A stretch of DNA of 64,000 nucleotides from an uncultured Chitinophagaceae bacterium (GTDB lineage Bacteria; Bacteroidota; Bacteroidia; Chitinophagales; Chitinophagaceae), in the NCBI GenBank assembly GCA_903870685.1, contig CAIQDX010000039.1:1-64000 (forward strand). The letters are read 5' to 3'. The translations under genes were made by a program, and so were the position numbers. This document shows positions 9,949 to 19,166 of the stretch, piece by piece; the stretch's first letter is position 1; the number at the start of each line of letters is the position of its first letter. The notes under the pieces were generated by a model. The model did no database searches and was not told where the DNA came from. It saw only the letters and a program-made list of their open reading frames with translations.

Positions 9949-9981
9949 AACCTTGATGCTTCAATGTATCAAGGTTTTTTT
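9949..9981 (+). terminator. Terminator of tRNA-Gln
   Basis: Stem AACCTTGAT / ATCAAGGTT around a 10-nt loop, followed by a T run directly after the tRNA. Confidence 0.85.
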
Positions 9982-10058
9982 ATTAACTAATAGTGTTTTA
10001 AATCAGCTTCTTCTAGCTATAAAGCATTTAATTTTGTTTTGCATTAATCACGAATTTT

Positions 10059-12983
10059 ATGCAATCACAATTAGAACAATTGAATAATAATTTTGATGGA
10101 TTATTTTTTTTCAATAATACTTCTATTCATCAAGCACAATTAAGAGCATACGCCACCGATGCATCGGTTTATCAGGAAAAACCGTTAGCAGTAGCTATTC
10201 CAAAAAATATTGATGACATAAAAAAAATAATTGCTTTTGCCAATGAACATGCAATTACATTAATTCCAAGAGCAGCAGGAACTTCTTTAGCCGGACAAGT
10301 TGTTGGCAATGGAATTGTTGTTGACATCTCAAAATTTTTTACACAAATTTTAGAAGTCAATGCAAAAGAAAAATGGGTTCGTGTGCAACCTGGTGTGATT
10401 CGGGATGATTTGAATTTTTATTTAAACTCATTTGGATTGATGTTTGGTCCCGAAACATCAACTGCCAACAGAGCCATGATTGGCGGCATGTTGGGCAATA
10501 ATTCGTGCGGCTTGCACAGCATTGTTTGGGGTGCGGTACGTGAACATATTTTGGAAGTGAAAACTTTATTAAGTGATGGATCAGAAGTTTCTTTTAAAGA
10601 AGAAGAAATTCATTCAATCGATCAACCTTCATCACTCAAAGAAAAAATTTATACCAATTTATTTTATTTATTGAATGATGAAAAGAATCAATCACTCATA
10701 CAAAATAATTTTCCGAAATCGTCTGTAACTCGCAGAAACAGTGGTTATGCTTTAGATAGTTTAATTAACATGCAACCATTTAATAAAAATGGAAAGGCAT
10801 TTAATATCTGCAAATTGCTTGCAGGCTCCGAAGGAACATTGGCTTTTGTTACAGAAATTAAAGTTGCATTACTTGATCTGCCGCCAAAAGAAATTGCAGT
10901 GGTTTGTATTCATTGCAATTCAATCATCGAATCACTGAAAGCAAATATCGTTGCATTGAAACATCAGCCAATGGCATCAGAATTGGTTGATAAACATATC
11001 ATGGATTTTACCATTAATCATCCGGAATATGGTAAGAACAGATTCTTTATTGAAGGAGATCCTGCCGCTATTTTAATGGTTGAGTTTATGGATGATGATA
11101 AAAATGTTGTTACACAAAAAGCAAATAAATTAATTGAATCGCTCAAAAAAGAAAATCTAGGTTTTGCTTACCCGGTTTTATTTAATGAGCAAACAAAATT
11201 TGCATGGGATGTTCGAAAAGCTGGACTCGGCTTGCTTCGCAACGAAAAAGGAAATATACAACCGGTAAATTTAATTGAAGATTGTGCAGTGAGTACTGAC
11301 GAATTGCCTGATTATATTTTTGACCTGCAACAAGTTTTAGCAAAGCATAAAGTGAATGCTTCTTTTTACGCTCATGCCGGTGCCGGCGAATTGCATGTTG
11401 AACCGATGATCAATTTAAAATCGGAAGAAGGCTTAAAGACTTTCAGAAATATTTTGGCAGATACAGTTGAGTTGGTTAAAAAATATAAAGGCTCATTATC
11501 GGGTGAACACGGTGATGGAAGATTGCGTGGCGAATATATTTCGAATGTTGTTGGCAATGAGACTTATCAATTATTTAAAGATGTAAAAAATATTTTCGAT
11601 CCAAAAAATATTTTTAATGCAGGAAAAATTACTGCAACACCTGCAATGGATACTCATTTGCGCATTCAACAAAAAAATAATGAAAGAGAAATAAAAACAA
11701 CTTTTAATTTTTCGGAGAATGATGGCATATTAAGGTTAGCAGAGAAATGTTCGGGCTCCGGTGATTGCAGAAAAACTCATGTTAGTGGTGGTGTGATGTG
11801 CCCGAGTTATATGGCAACACGTTTAGAAAAAGATACAACAAGAGCAAGAGCAAATATGTTGCGTCAATTTTTGAGTAATGAATTAGATGAACAACCATTT
11901 GATCACGAAGAGATAAAAGAGATAATGGATCTATGTTTGAGTTGCAAAGGTTGTAAGACAGAATGCCCTTCGGGTGTGGATGTTGCTAAAATGAAAGCTG
12001 AATTTTTACAACAATATTATAATAAACATGGTATTCCTTTCAGAGCAAATTTGATTGCCAATTTCACTAAGCAAATGAAATTAATTTCTAAAATTCCCTG
12101 GGCTTATAATTGTTTTTATAGTGTTGATGTTTTTAGAAAAATTGCAAACAGCATTGTTGGCTTTCATCCGAATAGAACAATGCCAAAACTATCGAATGAA
12201 ACTTTGTTGCATTGGTATAATAATCGTCAACAGGCAACAGCCAATCCTCAAAAGTCAACAGTTTATTTATTTTGTGATGAGTTTACAAATTATAACGATG
12301 TTGAAATTGGAAAGAAAACAATTTTATTATTAGAATCACTCGGATATAAAGTTAATATTCCAAAACATCTAGAAAGTGGAAGAACTTATTTATCGAAAGG
12401 ATTAGTAAATAAAGCCTCTGAGATTGCTAATAAAAATATTGAATCATTGTCTGAAATTATTTCAGAACAAGTACCATTGATTGGTGTAGAACCTTCTGCA
12501 ATCCTGACTTTCAGAGATGAGTATATTGATTTAGCTGATAAAAAAAATTTCCAAAAAGCAAAAGAATTAGCAAAGCATTGTTTTACGATTGAAGAATTTT
12601 TATCTATTCAGTTTGATAAAGGGTTAATCAATAAAAAATTATTTACAACCGATAAAAAAGAGATTTTAATTCACGGACATTGCTACCAAAAAGCATTATC
12701 ATCACAAAAATTTATTTCTTCTATTGTAGAAATTCCTGAAAATTATTCTTCTCACTTAATTCCATCCGGTTGTTGTGGAATGGCCGGTGCCTTTGGTTAC
12801 GAAAAAGAACATTACCATGTTTCGCAACAAGTTGGCGAATTGGTTTTATTTCCTGCGGTGAGAAATGCTGAAAATAAAATTGTTGTTGCATCAGGTACTT
12901 CTTGTCGTCATCAAATAAAAGATGGAACACAAAAAAAAGCATTACATCCCGTAGAATTATTGTATGATGCTTTAATAAAATAA
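10059..12983 (+). CDS. FAD-linked oxidase with Fe-S and CCG domains (D-2-hydroxyacid dehydrogenase, YdiJ/GlcD-GlpC type)
   Basis: 974 residues in one chain. The N-terminal PCMH-type FAD domain has PRAAGTSLAGQ near residue 70 and NNSCGLHS near 147. A FAD-oxidase C-terminal domain follows with HAGAGELHVEP and the SGEHGDGR motif near 485. Near residues 565-635 is a two-cluster ferredoxin-like region (CSGSGDC, then CLSCKGCKTECPSG). The end is a CCG domain with HGHCYQKAL and SGCCGMAGAFG. This architecture oxidises a D-2-hydroxyacid (lactate, 2-hydroxyglutarate or glycolate) and passes electrons to the quinone pool from the inner face of the membrane. The exact substrate is undetermined. Confidence 0.9.
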   Translation: MQSQLEQLNNNFDGLFFFNNTSIHQAQLRAYATDASVYQEKPLAVAIPKNIDDIKKIIAFANEHAITLIPRAAGTSLAGQVVGNGIVVDISKFFTQILEVNAKEKWVRVQPGVIRDDLNFYLNSFGLMFGPETSTANRAMIGGMLGNNSCGLHSIVWGAVREHILEVKTLLSDGSEVSFKEEEIHSIDQPSSLKEKIYTNLFYLLNDEKNQSLIQNNFPKSSVTRRNSGYALDSLINMQPFNKNGKAFNICKLLAGSEGTLAFVTEIKVALLDLPPKEIAVVCIHCNSIIESLKANIVALKHQPMASELVDKHIMDFTINHPEYGKNRFFIEGDPAAILMVEFMDDDKNVVTQKANKLIESLKKENLGFAYPVLFNEQTKFAWDVRKAGLGLLRNEKGNIQPVNLIEDCAVSTDELPDYIFDLQQVLAKHKVNASFYAHAGAGELHVEPMINLKSEEGLKTFRNILADTVELVKKYKGSLSGEHGDGRLRGEYISNVVGNETYQLFKDVKNIFDPKNIFNAGKITATPAMDTHLRIQQKNNEREIKTTFNFSENDGILRLAEKCSGSGDCRKTHVSGGVMCPSYMATRLEKDTTRARANMLRQFLSNELDEQPFDHEEIKEIMDLCLSCKGCKTECPSGVDVAKMKAEFLQQYYNKHGIPFRANLIANFTKQMKLISKIPWAYNCFYSVDVFRKIANSIVGFHPNRTMPKLSNETLLHWYNNRQQATANPQKSTVYLFCDEFTNYNDVEIGKKTILLLESLGYKVNIPKHLESGRTYLSKGLVNKASEIANKNIESLSEIISEQVPLIGVEPSAILTFRDEYIDLADKKNFQKAKELAKHCFTIEEFLSIQFDKGLINKKLFTTDKKEILIHGHCYQKALSSQKFISSIVEIPENYSSHLIPSGCCGMAGAFGYEKEHYHVSQQVGELVLFPAVRNAENKIVVASGTSCRHQIKDGTQKKALHPVELLYDALIK

Positions 12984-12990
12984 TGTTACA

Positions 12991-13194
12991 TCATTCTATA
13001 AATCTTTCTTTAACTTTTTTGATCGCATAACCTATTCCTGATGCAATCAAAAAACTTAAACCACCGTCAACAGGTGCATCAATATCAACAGGATCGGGCG
13101 GTTGAGCGTGCAAAATATTTGTCGCAAATAAAAAAGCGAAAATCAATACGCTTATTTTTATTAGGCTATAAAAAAATGATAAATTATTTTTCAT
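12991..13194 (-). CDS. Small exported protein with PxDGGL C-terminal membrane anchor (PID-CTERM-like)
   Basis: 67 residues. A signal peptide ends near LHAQ (residue 31). The short mature part is proline- and aspartate-rich (PPDPVDIDAPVDGG), followed by a hydrophobic segment LSFLIASGIGYA and a basic tail KKVKERF. This tripartite end resembles the short tails annotated in Bacteroidota as PID-CTERM sorting signals; that naming is from memory. It lies just downstream of the T9SS cargo gene on the same strand. Function unknown; possibly a surface-sorted micro-protein. Confidence 0.6.
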   Translation of the reverse strand: MKNNLSFFYSLIKISVLIFAFLFATNILHAQPPDPVDIDAPVDGGLSFLIASGIGYAIKKVKERFIE

Positions 13195-13212
13195 TTTAAA
13201 ATTTTTAAATAG

Positions 13213-15756
13213 TTACTCTTTAATAAACTTTTGAACGTTGCATTGCAGACTATCTTTGACTTCTGCGAAATATATTCCTTTTGGCAATTCATCAATATTT
13301 AAACTAAAATCACTGTTCTGAAGAATTAGTTTTTGTACTTTTTTGATTTCACCTTTTGAATTGATGATACGAATGGTAGCTGAACAATTATATTCTTTTG
13401 GAAGTTTAATCTGTATAAAATTTTTCACAGGGTTTGGTGCAATCTTTATTGTTTGGTTTGATTTATCAGTAATTAAATTCCGAACAAATTCTTTTTTAAT
13501 AATTATTTCGAAACGATTATTTCCCTGCGATGCAGTATCATTTGTTATTTCAAACTCATAATTAAAATTATAATCAATCTTTAATAATTGATTTAAAAAT
13601 TTATCGTGCAAATACGCCGATACATTTGATGGAAGATTTAATTGAGAAACTTTAATTGTAAATACAGAATTGATAACCGAATTCAATCCCAATAAAATAG
13701 TATCGTTATTTTTTACTGATAGCTGACGAGCATCAACAGCAAGATATTTTTGATCGTAGTCGATCACATAAAAATTAAAATTAGTGTTACTGAATTTTTC
13801 AAGTTTAAACTCGTTAGTTGATGCAGAACTATTGCTGTTGTTGAATTGTAGCGAAACTTCATCCCAAAATTTATTGTCTTTTTCAACCGTTAGAGTTATT
13901 TTATTTTCATCATTCAATCCAAACAAAGAAAGTGGTGTTGCATTGATTGTTTTACAGTTTTCAGTAAAAGTTATAGCTTGAGAAGCACCAGTTGTATTTT
14001 TCAGAAAAAATGCAGCGCCTGATGGAATAATAATACTGCTGCTTAATTGTTTGGCAACGTAAGCTCCACTTTTAACTGCTTTAAAAGTTTGTTGTGCATT
14101 GGCGTCCCAAAGATAAATATATGCACTGCTGCTACCGGCTGTTGTAATTAAATTTGTGGCTTGCGTTATATCGATGGATGATGCATAAGGATTGCCCATT
14201 AAGTTCCATGTATTACTATTGCCCGTTGTAAAAATTGTATTACCGATATTAAGATTTCCTGCCAACGAAACAGTAACATTTGATGGACCGCCGCCTGAAT
14301 ATGTGTTGCAGCCTGTATTTGCACCGTTTAATCCTTCAGCATTTTTTCCGCGAACAAATAATAATAAACCTTGTGTGTTATTCCATGAATCATTTGTATT
14401 TGAATAGGCTTGCCATAAATCAGTTGCAGAATTATAAGAATATGCTGAAGCAATGTTACCACCACCATTTGTAAAACCATTCCCCGATGGACCGGTTATA
14501 TCAACATAATTCAACAAATTATTTAAAGGAATATTATTGCTGAAAGGATGACTTAATAAACGATAAGCTCTTTGCGCAGGAATAAATCTTTCAACATTTG
14601 TATTTCCTGAAATTGTTCCTGTTGAGATGCCAATTGATGCAGAGCCTGAATTATCCGATTTTAAAGTAACGGCATTATTTGTATTTAATATTCCGTTTAC
14701 ATTTAAAGAGCCTGTTGAAGCAATGTTCAAATTGCAATTTGTTCCGATAAACAATACCGTACCCGAACAAATATTTATATTATCTGAAACTGTTAAAATA
14801 CTAGCTGTAGATGAGTTTTGTAATGTTACCGATGCAGCATTCGAAACAATAATGCTTTTAATTGTTTCGGTTTGAACATTATCAATTAAAATATTTCCGC
14901 CTGTATTAAAAACAAGAATATCGTTTGAAGAAATTGAATTTCGATTGGGCGTCCAATTGGTTGAAATATTATAAGAGCCTGATGTTCCACCAGACCACAA
15001 ATAAGTATTGGAGGATGGATATGCAGCAAAACTAAAATTATCGAGTGCCATTGCATCGCTGAATGCATGGTTAGCATCATCCCATCTTAAGATTAATTGT
15101 TCGCCATTATTCCATGTTATTTCTGAAACAGTATAAGATTTTTGTATTTGATTGGCAGGTAAAGTGCCATCTAATACGGCGATACTTGAAGATGAAACAA
15201 TCGATGAAAAATTAAGATTAGAAACTGTTTTTAATGAAGATTGATTAATATTAGAAAATGATGAGCCCGTTTTGTATTTGAATGTCCATGTGTTGGAACT
15301 ATTAGAACCGCCATTTCGCCATTGCTCTGCAGTAAAACTTACAGTAAACGATTTAAGTGTAACACCAGTATTATTTGTAATCAACAAACCAATGGCATAA
15401 GTTCGGCCACTTGTTGGCAATGTACCTAAAGCCCGGTTTGTTAAACCGGTATTGCCAAAACTGTAAACATCGCCGCTGTTATCGCTACCAGTACCAGTTG
15501 CAAAAACGGCATCTGCACCCGTGCCTGCAGTCTTATAAAATTGCCAACCGACTAAATTAGTTGCATTAACTGGATTTGCCGATAAGTTAAACGGTCCTGC
15601 TCCAAAACCTGTCATCGGGAAAGCTGATGCTACCCCTGAACTAGGCAATCCATTAAAATTCTGAGAGTACACAGCACCGGCTGTATTGTAGACGTACTGT
15701 GCCTTTGCGTTGATGCTAAACACCAAAAGCAAAATGAGGAAAAGAAAATTTTTCAT
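13213..15756 (-). CDS. Large secreted protein with T9SS type A sorting domain
   Basis: 847 residues. The signal peptide ends in INAKAQ, followed by a FNGLPSSG start common in Bacteroidota surface proteins. The body is Ser/Asn/Thr-rich beta-strand sequence without an enzyme motif I recognise. The last 80 residues are a type A sorting domain: IAPNPVKNFIQIKLP, a Gly-Ile-Tyr-Phe strand (LPKGIYFAEV) and the terminal QKFIKE. Such proteins cross the outer membrane through the type IX system and are anchored or released. Probably an adhesin or surface-layer-like protein. Confidence 0.85.
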   Translation of the reverse strand: MKNFLFLILLLVFSINAKAQYVYNTAGAVYSQNFNGLPSSGVASAFPMTGFGAGPFNLSANPVNATNLVGWQFYKTAGTGADAVFATGTGSDNSGDVYSFGNTGLTNRALGTLPTSGRTYAIGLLITNNTGVTLKSFTVSFTAEQWRNGGSNSSNTWTFKYKTGSSFSNINQSSLKTVSNLNFSSIVSSSSIAVLDGTLPANQIQKSYTVSEITWNNGEQLILRWDDANHAFSDAMALDNFSFAAYPSSNTYLWSGGTSGSYNISTNWTPNRNSISSNDILVFNTGGNILIDNVQTETIKSIIVSNAASVTLQNSSTASILTVSDNINICSGTVLFIGTNCNLNIASTGSLNVNGILNTNNAVTLKSDNSGSASIGISTGTISGNTNVERFIPAQRAYRLLSHPFSNNIPLNNLLNYVDITGPSGNGFTNGGGNIASAYSYNSATDLWQAYSNTNDSWNNTQGLLLFVRGKNAEGLNGANTGCNTYSGGGPSNVTVSLAGNLNIGNTIFTTGNSNTWNLMGNPYASSIDITQATNLITTAGSSSAYIYLWDANAQQTFKAVKSGAYVAKQLSSSIIIPSGAAFFLKNTTGASQAITFTENCKTINATPLSLFGLNDENKITLTVEKDNKFWDEVSLQFNNSNSSASTNEFKLEKFSNTNFNFYVIDYDQKYLAVDARQLSVKNNDTILLGLNSVINSVFTIKVSQLNLPSNVSAYLHDKFLNQLLKIDYNFNYEFEITNDTASQGNNRFEIIIKKEFVRNLITDKSNQTIKIAPNPVKNFIQIKLPKEYNCSATIRIINSKGEIKKVQKLILQNSDFSLNIDELPKGIYFAEVKDSLQCNVQKFIKE

Positions 15757-15916
15757 AAAATTCTTTTTAAGCTGATAAAAAATATTTCACTTAAAAAGGG
15801 GTAATGCATGCAATTATTTGCAATTTATCAAATATTTTAATATTCAAATAAAAAAATAAAAAAATATTTTTATTACGTCATCCAGAAGACAGATTTTTAT
15901 TGTTTTTAGAAATCCT

Positions 15917-15924
15917 TATCTTGG
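15917..15924 (+). promoter_or_regulatory. -7 box TATCTTGG of ggt (predicted leaderless)
   Basis: One mismatch to TAnnTTTG, four bases (CTAA) before the ATG; same geometry as upstream of the RDD, fmt and LD-carboxypeptidase genes. Confidence 0.4.
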
Positions 15925-15928
15925 CTAA

Positions 15929-17653
15929 ATGAAAAGAATAATTTTAAGCAGTATTCTGCTGACATGGCAACTAATCTGTCCGACACAAATTCATTCACAA
16001 ATTGTTGGTGCCGGCAAAACTGTTGACCCTTACCATTATACTATTACCAAATCAAAAACATTTGATCATGCATCTGTTGCTTGTGCACATCCACTTGCTA
16101 GTGCAATTGGTGCCGAAATAATGAAGCGTGGCGGCAATGCTTTTGATGCAGCCGTTGCAACACAATTAACATTGGCGGTTGTGTATTCGAATGCCGGAAA
16201 TATTGGTGGTGGTGGATTTCTTGTTGCCAGAAAGTCTGATGGAAAAAATATTGCCATCGACTATCGTGAAACCGCTCCTGCTAATGCTTCCAGAGATATG
16301 TATTTAGATAAAAACGGTAATGCACAAGTCATGTTATCGCAATATGGCCATCAGGCAAGCGGCGTTCCGGGAACTATTGCCGGATTATTTGAAACAGCAA
16401 AATTTGCAAAGCTTCCTTTTAAAACATTAATTCAACCTGCAATTGATTTGGCTGAGTTTGGATATGTTATTACCGAAAGAGAATCAATCGCTTTAAATTC
16501 TGTAAGAGAATCGCTCATAAAAAATAGTACCGCCCCTTCTTCATTTGTTAAAGAACAAAAATGGAAAGCCGGTGATACTTTAATTCAAAAGGATCTTGCA
16601 GCAACTTTAAAACGAATTCGTGATAATGGCCAAAAAGGTTTTTATGAAGGAAAAACAGCAGAGCTTATTGTTGATGAAATGAAAAAAGGTTATGGCATCA
16701 TCACTTTGTCCGATCTTAAAAATTATCATGCAAAAGTTAGAACAGCTTTAGAATTTAACTATAAAGGTTATAAGATAATTGGTATGCCACCACCTAGCAG
16801 CGGCGGTATCATTGTTTGGCAATTGATGAAAATGATGGAAGCCAGAAACCTTGCTGCAAAAGGATTTCAAACGATTAAGAGCACACAGTTGATGATTGAA
16901 GCTGAAAGAAGATCGTATGCTGACAGAGCTGAATTTATGGGTGATCCGGATTTTTGGAAAGTGCCATTAAAAACATTGACAAGCGATGTATACATTCAAA
17001 AAAGAATTGCTGATTACGATTCAACAAAAGCAACACCAAGTACAGGAATTAAAGCCGGCGTGATTAAAGAAAGTGAAGAAACCACACATATCAGTATTAT
17101 TGATAAAGATGGAAACATGATTAGCATTACAACCACTTTAAATAATTCTTATGGCAGCAGAACTGTTGTTGCCGGTGCCGGATTTATTATGAATGATGAG
17201 ATGGATGATTTTAGTGTAAAGCCCGGTGTTGCTAACATGTACGGTGCTGTTGGCGGCGAAGCCAATGCCATTGCACCCGGAAAAAGAATGTTGAGTTCGA
17301 TGACACCAACTGTTGTGTTGGATAAAAATAATAAACCATTTATTGTTGCAGGAACACCTGGTGGAACAACAATTCCGACTTCTGTTTTTCAAACATTGGT
17401 GAATATTATTGACTTTGATATGAATGCAACGGATGCTGTTAATAAACCAAAATTCCATCATCAATGGTTGCCCGATGAAGTAATGATTGAAAAAGATTTT
17501 AATGCCGATACAAAAAAACAATTGTTGGCAATGGGCTATAAAATTTCGGAACGCGGTGCTATTGGAAGAACTGAAGTAATTAAAGTTTTGCCCGATGGCA
17601 AACGTGAAGTTGCTGCTGATAAACGTGGCGATGATAGCGTTGCAGGATTTTAA
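15929..17653 (+). CDS. ggt: Gamma-glutamyltransferase
   Basis: 574 residues with a signal peptide ending near IHSQ, so it acts in the periplasm, hydrolysing or transferring the gamma-glutamyl group of glutathione and related peptides. The large-subunit part contains GGNAFDAAVATQLTL and NIGGGGF. The self-cleavage site is at Thr385 (ETTHISIIDKDGN), the nucleophile of the mature small subunit. Downstream are NDEMDDFS, the oxyanion-region SSMTPT, and GTPGGTTI. The end, KFHHQWLPDEV, is conserved. All residues expected for activity are visible. Confidence 0.94.
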   Translation: MKRIILSSILLTWQLICPTQIHSQIVGAGKTVDPYHYTITKSKTFDHASVACAHPLASAIGAEIMKRGGNAFDAAVATQLTLAVVYSNAGNIGGGGFLVARKSDGKNIAIDYRETAPANASRDMYLDKNGNAQVMLSQYGHQASGVPGTIAGLFETAKFAKLPFKTLIQPAIDLAEFGYVITERESIALNSVRESLIKNSTAPSSFVKEQKWKAGDTLIQKDLAATLKRIRDNGQKGFYEGKTAELIVDEMKKGYGIITLSDLKNYHAKVRTALEFNYKGYKIIGMPPPSSGGIIVWQLMKMMEARNLAAKGFQTIKSTQLMIEAERRSYADRAEFMGDPDFWKVPLKTLTSDVYIQKRIADYDSTKATPSTGIKAGVIKESEETTHISIIDKDGNMISITTTLNNSYGSRTVVAGAGFIMNDEMDDFSVKPGVANMYGAVGGEANAIAPGKRMLSSMTPTVVLDKNNKPFIVAGTPGGTTIPTSVFQTLVNIIDFDMNATDAVNKPKFHHQWLPDEVMIEKDFNADTKKQLLAMGYKISERGAIGRTEVIKVLPDGKREVAADKRGDDSVAGF

Positions 17654-17725
17654 TTGCTGAAATAATTGTTGCAGTTGAAGAGTGCGACACAACAACTGCG
17701 TCAACAGAATTACCACAGCCAGTAA
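17651..17725 (-). repeat. GTTGCGTCGCAC interspersed element, copy 3
   Basis: Variant core GTGCGACACAAC at 17682-17693, preceded by TTGCTGAAA as in copy 8 and ending in CCAGTAAC, 17 nt before the DUF1572 gene. Confidence 0.75.
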
Positions 17726-17742
17726 CAAAAAATAAAATTAAA

Positions 17743-18291
17743 ATGTCGTTCGAAAAAGGCTTTTTACAAAACGCAATCAAACGTTTTAAGAATTATAAAG
17801 ATTTAGGCGATAAAACTTTTGCGCAATTAAATGAAGCAGATTTTTTTTATCAACCAAACGAAGCAAGTAATTCGATTGCCATTATCATTCAGCATTTGTA
17901 TGGTAATATGATGAGCCGCTGGACCAATTTTTTAACCGAAGATGGCGAGAAACATTGGCGCAAACGCGATGAAGAATTTGAAGCCATGAAATGCAGCAAA
18001 CAAGATTTAATTTCTTTCTGGAATGAAGGATGGGATTGTCTTTTAACTACTCTCGAAAGTTTAACTGAAGAAGATTTAGTTAAAACAATTTATATCCGAA
18101 CCGAACCTTTAATTGTTGTTGATGCTATTTTGCGACAGTTGGCACATTATCCATATCATGTTGGTCAAATTGTTTATTTAGGACGATTAATTAAAAACGA
18201 AAACTGGGAATCTTTAAGTATTCCAAAAGCAAAAGGTGCAAGTAAAAAATATAACGAAGAAATCAAGCAAGGCAAAAATAAACAACCATAA
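17743..18291 (+). CDS. DinB-superfamily protein (DUF1572)
   Basis: 182 residues, predicted four-helix DinB/YfiT-like bundle. A His in IIQHLYGNMMSRW and the pair in LAHYPYHVGQIVYLGR occupy the positions of the metal-binding triad of the superfamily. The WTNFLTEDGEK segment is typical of DUF1572. Function unproven; relatives include metal-dependent thiol transferases and stress-induced proteins. It is followed after 8 nt by the HAD phosphatase gene, so the two probably share a transcript. Confidence 0.8.
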   Translation: MSFEKGFLQNAIKRFKNYKDLGDKTFAQLNEADFFYQPNEASNSIAIIIQHLYGNMMSRWTNFLTEDGEKHWRKRDEEFEAMKCSKQDLISFWNEGWDCLLTTLESLTEEDLVKTIYIRTEPLIVVDAILRQLAHYPYHVGQIVYLGRLIKNENWESLSIPKAKGASKKYNEEIKQGKNKQP

Positions 18292-18299
18292 AATTTTAC

Positions 18300-18971
18300 A
18301 TGAGCGATTTTAGTTTTGGTGTTGCATTCGATTTAGATGGAACCATCATCGATAATAATTATTATCATATTTTATCCTGGCAGGAATTTTATAAAAAAAG
18401 AAATCGCACATTAAGTTCCGAAGAATTTATTCAGCATTTTAATGGCAAAACAAATGCCGATGTGTTGGGTTATGTTTTCGATCATCCGTTAACAAAAGAA
18501 GAAATTATTTTATACACCAACGAGAAAGAGTCTTTGTATCGCGAAATTTATGCGCCGCATATAAAACCTGTTGCCGGATTACTTGAACTGTTAGAATTAT
18601 TGCATCTACAAAATATTCCATTGGTAATTGCAACATCGGGTATTCCGGTCAATATCGAATTCATGTTGCAGCATATTCCTATTGCAAAATATTTTAAAAC
18701 TGTCATCAACAATACGCATATTTCGTATGGCAAACCGCATCCTGAAATTTATCAGATTGCCGCAAAAGAATTAGGCTTTGTTCCAGAAAAATGTATCGCC
18801 TTCGAAGATGCAGTTGCAGGTGTACAATCTGCAAAAGCTGCTGGATTAAAAACAATTGCTTTAACTACCACACATCAGGCAGAAGAATTAAAACAAGCCG
18901 ATATAATTGTAAAAGATTTTACTGAAGTAACAATGGAAATGATACAAGCTGTTTTAAAGAATAAGTTTTAG
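18300..18971 (+). CDS. HAD-superfamily phosphatase (beta-phosphoglucomutase-like)
   Basis: 223 residues. Motif I AFDLDGTIID (Asp nucleophile at residue 10) and motif II TSG are present, with Lys in SYGKPHPEIY as motif III and AFEDAVAGVQSAKAAG as motif IV. The cap is the helical C1 type of the phosphoglucomutase/phosphoglycolate branch. It hydrolyses a small phosphorylated metabolite; the specificity cannot be read. Co-directional with the DUF1572 gene. Confidence 0.85.
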   Translation: MSDFSFGVAFDLDGTIIDNNYYHILSWQEFYKKRNRTLSSEEFIQHFNGKTNADVLGYVFDHPLTKEEIILYTNEKESLYREIYAPHIKPVAGLLELLELLHLQNIPLVIATSGIPVNIEFMLQHIPIAKYFKTVINNTHISYGKPHPEIYQIAAKELGFVPEKCIAFEDAVAGVQSAKAAGLKTIALTTTHQAEELKQADIIVKDFTEVTMEMIQAVLKNKF

Positions 18972-18976
18972 TTTTT

Positions 18977-19053
18977 GGTTACCGGCATTAGTATTTCATG
19001 GCATCAACTGTTGCCTTCATTTCTTCCAGTGGAAGAAATGCACACTTCAACTG
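18977..19053 (+). repeat. GTTGCGTCGCAC interspersed element, copy 4, with core replaced by a larger palindrome
   Basis: The arms match copy 6: GTTACCGGC, GTATTTCATGGCATCAACTG on the left and GCACACTTCAACTG on the right. The central bases are replaced by about 25 nt, of which 19019-19039 is a perfect palindrome (arms ATTTCTTCCA and its complement around one G). Confidence 0.75.
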
Positions 19054-19166
19054 CAAATCATTTTTCATCTTTTAACAACAAATAAATTTATGTTTTGTAA
19101 ATACTTTGGTATTGAATTTGAACTAAGGCTACGAACCGTTATTTTTACTCACCCAAAGAAAGCATT

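Noticed and set aside
17138-17728. A 196-codon open frame on the minus strand opposite ggt
   Set aside because: It is antisense to a clear gamma-glutamyltransferase, is rich in His/Cys/Asn in a way typical of mirror frames in AT-rich genes, and matches no family.
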